A stretch of DNA of 40,329 nucleotides from contig CAYGDP010000033.1 in NCBI GenBank assembly GCA_964348665.1, forward strand, positions 1 to 40,329, read 5' to 3'. Under the pieces are notes generated by a model, which saw nothing but the letters and a program-made list of their open reading frames with translations, ran no database searches and was not told the origin of the DNA. This DNA comes from CAYGDP01 sp964348665 (GTDB lineage: Bacteria; Verrucomicrobiota; Verrucomicrobiia; Palsa-1439; CAYGDP01). The position numbers and the translations under genes are program-made. Below are positions 29,157-35,498 of this stretch, piece by piece; the stretch's first letter is position 1, and each line of letters starts with the position of its first letter.

Positions 29157-30200
29157 AGCCAGCGCCATCGGCGCTGGCCGTTTCGCGTTCAATTCCGCCA
29201 GTGGATCGCGCATGCGGCTGATCGGCAGCTTCACAATCCCGCCGTCCACCGACGCCTGCGCCAATGCCATCATTCCTTCGAACGTCTGGGTGCTTTCACG
29301 TCCGTGGTTGCGATGCAGTTTGCCCGTGCGAATGCACTCGACCAGTTCGCGGATATACGCGGGCGTCGCCGCGTCCCAGGTTTTGTTGTCGGCAGGCGTC
29401 ATTTGCCAGCCGCTTTTTCCTGCGGAGAGCACTTTGCCATAGCCGGCCACGCGCGCCTCGGCGAATCCTTCGCTTCCGATAGCCGCCACGCGTTTTTGCA
29501 GCCAATCATGATAAAACACGCCGCCCGCTTTTTGATACAAAAGCCCGTTCTCCATGCACGCGCGGATGCCTCCCTCGAACGCAATGTAACAAATCATCCA
29601 CATCGGCGCAGGTGACCCGACATCGCGATATCCTTCCGGCTCGGCCCACGAGGATTGGACCCACTCGATTCTTGGTTCGCCTGCAAACCATCGAATCATA
29701 TCGAGCACGTGCGTGCCTTGATTCATCAAGTTGCCATAGCTGACCCCCCGCAGGAACTCGACCTTGCCGATATCGCCGCGCGCAATGGCTTCTTGTACCG
29801 ACACGAATTCAGGACAGAACCGCATTTGTTGGCTGACAGTAAGAATGATGTTCGCCTTCACACAAGCCGCGAGCATTTGGTCGGCTTCGGCAATGTTCAT
29901 CGCCATCGGTTTTTCCGCCGTGATGGCTTTCACCGAATTTGCCGCCGCGCACTGCAACGTCAGTTCGCAGCGCTGCATTGGTTGGGTCACAATGCTGACG
30001 ATGTCTGGTTTAGCCTTGTCGAGCATCTCGGCGACCGTCGCGTAGCCGGCGCACCCCAGTTCTTTTACGGCTTTCTCGCGTCGCTCGTTCATCGCCTCGG
30101 CCACGCCAACCAATTCCGTGTCCGGCACGGCGCGGTATCCACGCGCATGTTCCATCCCGCGTCCGCCACACCCGATCACAGCCGCTTTGAGTTTTTGCAC
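29151..30200 (-). CDS. Gfo/Idh/MocA family NAD(P)-dependent oxidoreductase
   Basis: A 349-aa protein with an N-terminal Rossmann fold. The nucleotide-binding GCGGRG lies at residues 10-15 (strand LKAAVIGCGGRG), and the family's EKPMAMN motif, carrying the catalytic-region lysine, is near residue 95. The C-terminal half is the usual alpha/beta dimerisation and substrate domain. The start chosen is GTG 30200, because AAAGGAAA lies just upstream and the protein then begins directly with the Rossmann strand; an upstream TTG at 30281 would add 27 atypical residues. The family oxidises or reduces sugars and cyclitols; the substrate cannot be read from the sequence. No Tat or Sec signal is visible, so it is probably cytoplasmic, unlike many verrucomicrobial relatives. 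It lies 81 bp downstream of the MFS transporter gene. Confidence 0.87.
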   Translation of the reverse strand: MQKLKAAVIGCGGRGMEHARGYRAVPDTELVGVAEAMNERREKAVKELGCAGYATVAEMLDKAKPDIVSIVTQPMQRCELTLQCAAANSVKAITAEKPMAMNIAEADQMLAACVKANIILTVSQQMRFCPEFVSVQEAIARGDIGKVEFLRGVSYGNLMNQGTHVLDMIRWFAGEPRIEWVQSSWAEPEGYRDVGSPAPMWMICYIAFEGGIRACMENGLLYQKAGGVFYHDWLQKRVAAIGSEGFAEARVAGYGKVLSAGKSGWQMTPADNKTWDAATPAYIRELVECIRTGKLHRNHGRESTQTFEGMMALAQASVDGGIVKLPISRMRDPLAELNAKRPAPMALAR

Positions 30201-30281
30201 GGTTTCCTTTCGACGAATCTGTGCCGATGGTAGCACAAACCTGGCAGTCCTGAAATCGCTGGGCTGGTTCGCGCGACGCAA

Positions 30282-31637
30282 CTAGGGCGGCGTCGTAAGT
30301 GATTCTTGTTTGTAACCGCCACGACGATAGTCGTAGAGGAGCATCCCGCCAAATAATAGAATCAAAATCGCTGGCAAAACGGCCACCCAGCGAAAAGTAG
30401 TCGAAGCAGCGGTTTTTCGACCTTGGTCCACTTCCGTTTGCGCAGGTTTTTGTTCGTCGGCGGGCAAGGCCTTGATTTTGTCGTCGTCCACTCGCCCTTC
30501 CACGACGACTTGCTGGGCAACGGCGGGGGATAATGACTGCAACGTGTAATGGTCGTGAAGTTTACCCATTCCCGGGGCGGCGACGTATGACCAAAAGAGT
30601 CCGCCCGCGGCGCCGATGATGCCGAGCAGGAACGCCCCGCCCTTGGGAAACCGCTCGGACGTCACACCCAGCATGGTCGGCCAAAAATAGGTTTTTCCAA
30701 CACCGAACACTGTCGCGGCAAGGAACACCGTGAAGACCGTGTTGGAATAGCTGATTGCCACCAGGCCGAGTGCGGACAATACGGCCGACGCCAGCAAGAT
30801 ACCAATGGGCGAAATTTTTTTGGCAAGTGGTCCTGCGAAAAACCGCAACACGAACATCAGTCCCGATGTGTATACCAGAAACAGGACGCCGCGAATTCCC
30901 ACGATATCCTGGATGAAAACGCCAACCCATCGGTCGGGGGCGAGTTCGGTCGAGGCAGTCAAGAACATGCAGAAGACTAGCAATAGAAACATCGGACGCA
31001 ACGCTTCCTGGAACATTGTCTTGGTGGAAACGCCGGCTTGGGCGCTCTCGGTCTTTGGAAATTTCTGGCGGAAAATCAGGATGGCATAGAGCAGGATTGG
31101 CACGTACACAAACGCCATTTTGATTTGCCAGCTGACAGCCTTCAGATTTTCGCCAGCGCCCAGGCGATCGAGCAATGCGCTGTACCCGAATGCCGCCAGC
31201 CCGCCGATGATCATTCCTCCCGGCCACCACGCATGCAACACATTGAGCATGTGGGTTTTTTGATCGGGATATTCCGTGGCGGCAAGGGGATTGATCACCG
31301 CTTCAATCAATCCACCCGCGACGGCCATCAATGTCCATCCCACCGCCAGCATCCAGAATCCTTGAGCGGTGATGATCATTGTAACGCCGCAGGCTTGTGC
31401 CGCTGCCGCCAGCCAGAGCGCCACACCCATTCCGATGAAATCGAGGAGCGCGCCGCCGAGCAGTTGAACTGCCACGCCGGCAATCGCACCTCCAAACACC
31501 GCCTTGGCCACATCAAATTTGGTGAGCTGAAAATGCCGCTCGAAATCCCCCATGATATCGGTACAGATGGCAAACGCCATCGCATTGGCTACCAGCGCAG
31601 CGCAACTGGCCACAAAAAGTCGCCGACGATTGTGCAT
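30282..31637 (-). CDS. MFS transporter, probably for a sugar or sugar derivative
   Basis: A 451-aa integral membrane protein with about twelve hydrophobic helices of the major facilitator superfamily. Recognisable stretches include the N-terminal helix AALVANAMAFAICTDIMGDF, the GGALLDFIG loop after helix 2 and the helix GVGKTYFWPTMLGVTSERFP. A hydrophilic insert of about 55 residues (roughly 360-415, rich in Asp, Lys and Gln) precedes the last helix. The ATG is preceded by GGAGGGAGAGAGACT, a good ribosome site. The substrate is unknown. The downstream oxidoreductase and ThuA gene suggest uptake of a carbohydrate or cyclitol. Confidence 0.85.
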   Translation of the reverse strand: MHNRRRLFVASCAALVANAMAFAICTDIMGDFERHFQLTKFDVAKAVFGGAIAGVAVQLLGGALLDFIGMGVALWLAAAAQACGVTMIITAQGFWMLAVGWTLMAVAGGLIEAVINPLAATEYPDQKTHMLNVLHAWWPGGMIIGGLAAFGYSALLDRLGAGENLKAVSWQIKMAFVYVPILLYAILIFRQKFPKTESAQAGVSTKTMFQEALRPMFLLLVFCMFLTASTELAPDRWVGVFIQDIVGIRGVLFLVYTSGLMFVLRFFAGPLAKKISPIGILLASAVLSALGLVAISYSNTVFTVFLAATVFGVGKTYFWPTMLGVTSERFPKGGAFLLGIIGAAGGLFWSYVAAPGMGKLHDHYTLQSLSPAVAQQVVVEGRVDDDKIKALPADEQKPAQTEVDQGRKTAASTTFRWVAVLPAILILLFGGMLLYDYRRGGYKQESLTTPP

Positions 31638-31671
31638 AGTCTCTCTCCCTCCGCCTCCTTGCTTCTATCCC

Positions 31672-32310
31672 TTAGCGCGAATTGTCGCAAGGACGAATCT
31701 TGACCGTTCGTCCCTCAATTTGCAACCGGCCCTCCGCAAAAAGTTGGATTGCTTCCGGATAAACGCGGTGTTCTTCCTTCTGGATGCGCGCATGCAAGCC
31801 CTCCGCCGAGTCCCCGGTCAATACCGGAACTTTCGCTTGCAGGATGATTGGACCGGTGTCCATGCCGTCATCGACAAAATGCACGGTGCATCCTGTTGTT
31901 TTTGCACCTGCGTCCAATGCCTGTTTCCACGCCGCCAATCCGCGGAAAGCCGGCAAGAGGGATGGGTGAATGTTGATGATTCGACCGGCGAATTCGCGCA
32001 ATAGCGGTTCTTTGACAACGCGCATATACCCCGCCAGGACGACCAATTTCACCCCCGCTTCGCGCAGGGCGCAAGCATACTGCACCTCAATCTCCGGTTC
32101 GAGCTTGGTCCGGTATTTTCCCGGCGGGATGTGGCGATTCGAGATTTTGCGCTCACGAGCGATTTGGAGACAGCCCGAATCCGCCACATCGCTCAAGACG
32201 CAGACTACTTGGGCCGGAAATTCCGGGCGATCACAGGCATCCAAAATCGCTCGTAAGTTCGAGCCGCGACCGCTGCCGATCACGCCAACGGGAAGTTTGG
32301 AAGTGGCCAT
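31672..32310 (-). CDS. purN: Phosphoribosylglycinamide formyltransferase (GART, PurN)
   Basis: A 212-aa cytoplasmic enzyme that transfers a formyl group from 10-formyltetrahydrofolate to glycinamide ribonucleotide, the third step of purine synthesis. Seen in the sequence: GSGRGSN phosphate-binding loop (residues 12-18), NIHPSLLPAF with the catalytic Asn and His (about 112-121), and VDDGMDTGPII with the catalytic Asp (about 146-156). Length is normal for the family. The start is ATG 32310, one base after the stop of the upstream lipoprotein gene (TGAAATG), so translational coupling is likely. A longer ORF to 32376 would overlap that gene and add residues absent from PurN. Confidence 0.95.
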   Translation of the reverse strand: MATSKLPVGVIGSGRGSNLRAILDACDRPEFPAQVVCVLSDVADSGCLQIARERKISNRHIPPGKYRTKLEPEIEVQYACALREAGVKLVVLAGYMRVVKEPLLREFAGRIINIHPSLLPAFRGLAAWKQALDAGAKTTGCTVHFVDDGMDTGPIILQAKVPVLTGDSAEGLHARIQKEEHRVYPEAIQLFAEGRLQIEGRTVKIRPCDNSR

Positions 32311-32311
32311 T

Positions 32312-32644
32312 TCAGCGTGGATAAACGATGCTGCTGGGCGACGGCGTAGTTTCGTACGTCCGGCGAGCTTGCTCAATGCCTTCGCGTTCGCGCGTCCTCA
32401 TCATGTACGTCACCACTTTATCGCTAACACCGGCCTGACGCAGCCCGACAACGTCGTCGGCCGTCAGGTTATACACGCTATCTGTCGAATCAATTTTTTT
32501 GAGGATGACATCATCGGATTGACCTTGTTTTGCCATCTCGATGATCTGTTCCTTGGGTAGTTCAGGTGCCATGCTCGTGACCGAAGCGCAGCCGACGAAC
32601 GACAAGGATCCTAATAACGCGATCAGGGGAAAAATGACTTTCAT
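32312..32644 (-). CDS. Small lipoprotein of unknown function
   Basis: A 110-aa protein starting at ATG 32644 (a GTG lies one codon earlier). It has a lipoprotein signal: Lys2, hydrophobic residues 3-17 and a FVGC lipobox with Cys19. The mature part holds a small helical segment, KEQIIEMAKQGQSDDVILKK, followed by NLTADDVVGLRQAGVSDKVV. This resembles short helical modules of many verrucomicrobial lipoproteins whose function is not known. The tail is Ser/Pro rich. It lies between rfaE2 (43 bp gap) and purN (1 bp gap). Confidence 0.78.
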   Translation of the reverse strand: MKVIFPLIALLGSLSFVGCASVTSMAPELPKEQIIEMAKQGQSDDVILKKIDSTDSVYNLTADDVVGLRQAGVSDKVVTYMMRTREREGIEQARRTYETTPSPSSIVYPR

Positions 32645-32687
32645 CACCTCACATTACCAAACCTTTGCGCGGAAAGCAAATCACCCG

Positions 32688-33200
32688 TTACATGCGCAGA
32701 ATCAACCGGCCTCGTCCTTTGCGTTCCAGACTGCGTAGGAAATGTGTGGTCGAGTATCCTTCCAAAACAGGCATGATCCGAATTCTGCCGCCTTTTTCCA
32801 TGACAGCTGATACCTCGCCCCGATTCAGGGTTTGCGTGGTATAATCTCCACCCTTGACGTAGATGTCCGGGTGAACGGCCTTGATCATTCGCCTCGCGGT
32901 TTTTTCTCCAAAGATTACCACGTAATCCACCGTCTCCAATGCCGCCAGCATCAGCGCTCGATCGCGCTGACGACGAACCGGACGCTCCGGCCCCTTCAGA
33001 GCGCGCACCGACCGGTCGCTGTTGAGCGCTACCAACAGCGCGTCCCCAGCCCGTCGCGCCGCGGATAAATAGTAGATATGACCGGGATGCAGGATGTCGA
33101 AACATCCGTTGGTCATCACCAGTTTTTTCCCCTCGCGCTTCAGCCGCTTCCGCTCGGATAGAAACGCTTTCAACGGCAAGATTTTGGATTTAGAACCCAT
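32688..33200 (-). CDS. rfaE2: D-glycero-beta-D-manno-heptose 1-phosphate adenylyltransferase (RfaE2/HldE C-domain type)
   Basis: A 170-aa cytidylyltransferase-fold protein of the type that makes ADP-heptose for lipopolysaccharide inner core. Diagnostic motifs are TNGCFDILHPGH with the nucleotidyltransferase HxGH (residues 38-41), LNSDRSVRALKGPERPV (substrate loop), DIYVKGGDYT and the C-terminal YSTTHFLRSL, matching the STT signature. It lacks the sugar-kinase half found in enterobacterial HldE, so the kinase must be encoded elsewhere. It is the first gene of the minus-strand run. The start ATG 33200 lacks a strong Shine-Dalgarno. Confidence 0.9.
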   Translation of the reverse strand: MGSKSKILPLKAFLSERKRLKREGKKLVMTNGCFDILHPGHIYYLSAARRAGDALLVALNSDRSVRALKGPERPVRRQRDRALMLAALETVDYVVIFGEKTARRMIKAVHPDIYVKGGDYTTQTLNRGEVSAVMEKGGRIRIMPVLEGYSTTHFLRSLERKGRGRLILRM

Positions 33201-33234
33201 TCACCGAAAAGTCTGCCATAAATTTAGGCTCGGC

Positions 33235-33254
33235 GCGAAACTTTTCGCTTTCGC
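33235..33254. promoter_or_regulatory. Dyad plus direct repeat in the divergent rfaE2 / anti-sigma intergenic region
   Basis: GCGAAA-CT-TTTCGC forms a perfect 6-bp dyad and is followed at once by a second TTTCGC. It lies in the middle of the 110-bp space between two divergent genes, a natural place for an operator. No clear -35/-10 pair was recognised on either strand. Confidence 0.3.
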
Positions 33255-33310
33255 CCGGTTCCGACTCGCAACTTTTGCCAGCGCGCGGTGTTTCCTCAAC
33301 AAGGATTCCC

Positions 33311-33799
33311 ATGAATTGTCTCTACTGCAATCACCAGTTCGACGCCCTGCTCGATGGCGCGCTCGACCCGTCGTCGTCGGCAGCCGTGCGTGCTCATCTC
33401 GACGGTTGCGCGGCTTGCGCCCGACAATTTCATACGCTTGAAAAATCATGGGAATTGCTCGCCGCCGCCAAACCAATCGCGCCTTCCACTGGGTTTGTCG
33501 AGCGCACCCTTCGGCGCGCCACCGCCGCGGACGCGCCGGTGCCGCACCTGCCGTGGTGGCTCTTCTGGTCACGTCCACGACTTCAACTCGCCGCGACTAG
33601 CGCGTTTGCCGCGTTGGCACTTTTGGTTGGCGGGGTTTGGTTCAACCAACAGCCCGTTGCGCCCAATGGAAACGGAAATGACGTCACTCTGGTTGAAGAA
33701 GAAGAATTGCTGGAAAACCTGCCACTGTTGGCGGAGCTGGATTTGCTCGAAGACTTCGAAGACCTGGAATTGATCGAGATGACGGAGGTGCTGGACTGA
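33311..33799 (+). CDS. Zinc-finger anti-sigma-factor-like membrane protein
   Basis: A 162-aa protein with an N-terminal zf-HC2 (ZAS) domain: Cys3, Cys6, and the classic His29-x3-Cys33-x2-Cys36. A single membrane helix follows at about residues 91-111 (LQLAATSAFAALALLVGGVW), then a strongly acidic Leu/Glu-rich tail (118-162). This is the layout of membrane anti-sigma factors that hold ECF sigma factors. The ATG at 33311 follows AAGGA five bases upstream; the longer ORF from 33275 has no such site. The next gene starts within its stop codon (TGATG). No sigma factor gene is present in the window, which is unusual for this family. Confidence 0.8.
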   Translation: MNCLYCNHQFDALLDGALDPSSSAAVRAHLDGCAACARQFHTLEKSWELLAAAKPIAPSTGFVERTLRRATAADAPVPHLPWWLFWSRPRLQLAATSAFAALALLVGGVWFNQQPVAPNGNGNDVTLVEEEELLENLPLLAELDLLEDFEDLELIEMTEVLD

Positions 33800-34191
33800 T
33801 GAACCCGCGCCTTTTTTTTGTCATTTGTGGAATGCTCGTTTTGCCTTTAGACGCGCAGGATGCCGATCGTCCTGGGCGCCCACCGCGACCGGAGGCGGGC
33901 GAGCGCATTCAGAAACTATCGCCCGAACAACGCCGCCAGCTTCGCTCCCGGATGCAAGAATTTCGGAAACTTCACCCGGATCAACAGGCTCGTGTCCGCC
34001 AGAATCTCGAACGGTGGAAAACGCTCACCCCGGAGCAGCGCGAGCATATGCAGAAACTCCAGCAACGCCTGCAAGGTCTTCCCCCAGAACAGCGGCGTGC
34101 CGTGATGCAGAAACTTCAGCAACTCCGTCAGCTCCCGCCCGCCGAGCGCGACAAACTCCGCCAAAAAATCCGGGAAAAACTCGGCGAGTAG
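33799..34191 (+). CDS. DUF3106-type secreted/periplasmic helical protein
   Basis: A 130-aa protein with a short signal peptide (about residues 1-20, LFFVICGMLVLPLDAQ). A helical region follows made of repeated LSPEQRRQLRSRMQEFRKL, LTPEQREHMQKL, LPPEQRRAVMQKL and LPPAERDKLRQK segments. This is the pattern of DUF3106, similar in look to Spy/CpxP-like LTxxQ proteins. The ATG overlaps the stop of the anti-sigma-like gene by one base, so the two are translated together. In several proteobacteria DUF3106 genes follow an ECF sigma/anti-sigma pair (known context), suggesting an envelope-stress link here; function is unproven. Confidence 0.78.
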   Translation: MNPRLFFVICGMLVLPLDAQDADRPGRPPRPEAGERIQKLSPEQRRQLRSRMQEFRKLHPDQQARVRQNLERWKTLTPEQREHMQKLQQRLQGLPPEQRRAVMQKLQQLRQLPPAERDKLRQKIREKLGE

Positions 34192-34202
34192 GCTATCGCC
34201 TA
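34189..34202. terminator. Small palindrome spanning both stop codons of convergent genes
   Basis: TAGGC-TATC-GCCTA contains the TAG stop of the DUF3106 gene on the + strand and the TAG stop of rsmB on the minus strand. With a 5-bp stem and no T tract it is at best a weak bidirectional terminator. Confidence 0.2.
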
Positions 34203-35477
34203 TGTCTTTCGCAGCAACGCCCAATAACCGCCATCGGTTTGTTGCCGCGGCGGAAACATCTCACAGGATTTTTCCAGCGTGAACGCGCGTTCCTGCGCGA
34301 GAAACTTCTCCATGACGCCCACGTTTTCCTCCGGCTCAAGACTGCAAGTGCTGTACACGAATCGTCCGCCTCGTTTTACCAGTTTCGCCCCCGCCAGGCA
34401 TAACCCCAGTTGTGCCGCCGCCAGTCTGGCGATGTCTTTTTCGCGCAATCGCCAGCGCGCATCCACTCGCCGTCGCAATACGCCGGTGTTCGTGCAGGGA
34501 GCGTCCACCAGTACGCCATCGAAACTCCGTTCCTCCAATTCGTCTGCCATAGTTCTGGCATCGCCGCAGAGGGTTGCCACGATGTTCACGCCCAGCCGCG
34601 CGCAGTTTTCGGCTACGAGTTTCAGCCGGTTTTCCGATTCGTCGCAGGCGATCAGGCGCCCCCGATTCTGCATCAACGCGGCGATGTAACTCGTTTTGCC
34701 GCCGGGCGCGGCGCAAAGGTCGGCAATCCGTTCTTCCGGACACGGCGCGAGCGCGTCCACCGCGGCCAGCGTGCTCTCATCCTGCACGTAAAATTCCCCG
34801 CGCTCAAACGCGCCGAGTGTCGCAATGTTGCCAGCATTCTTGAGTCGCGCAACGAGTGGATGCGTCGCGGACGGCTCGATGTCGAGCTTCGCGCGCTGCA
34901 TTTCATTCATCAACCGGTCCCGCGTGGTTTTGAGGGTGTTGATACGAATCACCAGCGGCGGCGGCGTGTTGTTCCATTCGCCCAGCGCCCGCGCGTCCGC
35001 CTCGCCATATCGCTCGATCCATCGTCGCCAAAGCCATTCCGGCACCGAATAATAGCAAAAGGGGTCAGTCCTTACGATTGACACAAGCGCCTCGCGCAGG
35101 CGTGGTTCCTCGGCGCAGGCCCGGCGGAGCACGGCATTGAGAAAACTTTTGCCGCCCTTGGCCAGCGACACGGTTTCGTTGACGAGCGCGTGCGCGGGGA
35201 TTTTTTCGAGGAAAAAAAGTTGATACAACGCCAGGCGCAGAAGGTTTTGCGTGTCGATTCGCTGTTCGCGTTGTTTCAGGCCGACCGCGATGATCCAATC
35301 GAGGGTGGCTTTGCGGCGGATACACCCGAAAAAAAGTTCCTGTGCCAGCCGCCGGTCCCGCGCGTCGAGAGCGCCTAGGCCCGGTTCACTCTCCAGGAGT
35401 TCATCCGCCGCTGTCGGCTTCGTTTCCCACCGATTCAGCAGTTGCCATGCGATTCCTCTTGGATTTGCGGCGGACAT
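34200..35477 (-). CDS. rsmB: 16S rRNA (cytosine(967)-C(5))-methyltransferase RsmB
   Basis: A 425-aa enzyme that methylates C967 of 16S rRNA using S-adenosylmethionine. The N-terminal NusB-like RNA-binding domain covers about residues 5-135 (ELFFGCIRRKATLDWII, LRLALYQLFFLEKIPAHALVNE in pieces). The Rossmann methyltransferase domain has DLCAAPGGKT (about 249-258, SAM binding), DAPCTNTGVLRR (motif IV, Cys about 325) and YSTCSLEPEEN (motif VI, catalytic Cys about 376). TNTG replaces the usual SGTG after the motif IV Cys. Length is normal. The ATG 35477 lies only 21 bp from the divergent start of the GreA-fusion gene. Confidence 0.94.
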   Translation of the reverse strand: MSAANPRGIAWQLLNRWETKPTAADELLESEPGLGALDARDRRLAQELFFGCIRRKATLDWIIAVGLKQREQRIDTQNLLRLALYQLFFLEKIPAHALVNETVSLAKGGKSFLNAVLRRACAEEPRLREALVSIVRTDPFCYYSVPEWLWRRWIERYGEADARALGEWNNTPPPLVIRINTLKTTRDRLMNEMQRAKLDIEPSATHPLVARLKNAGNIATLGAFERGEFYVQDESTLAAVDALAPCPEERIADLCAAPGGKTSYIAALMQNRGRLIACDESENRLKLVAENCARLGVNIVATLCGDARTMADELEERSFDGVLVDAPCTNTGVLRRRVDARWRLREKDIARLAAAQLGLCLAGAKLVKRGGRFVYSTCSLEPEENVGVMEKFLAQERAFTLEKSCEMFPPRQQTDGGYWALLRKT

Positions 35478-35498
35478 CGGTTACATACTACTCTCCCG

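Noticed and set aside
30201..30281. Upstream TTG start for the Gfo/Idh/MocA protein at 30281
   Set aside because: It adds 27 residues not typical of the family, begins at a TTG with no ribosome site, and GTG 30200 has AAAGGAAA upstream.
35442..35498. Longer N-terminus of the GreA-fusion protein from ATG 35442
   Set aside because: It would overlap the rsmB coding sequence, and the added residues (Cys, His and Trp rich) are antisense rsmB codons. ATG 35499 begins with a normal helical N-terminus.
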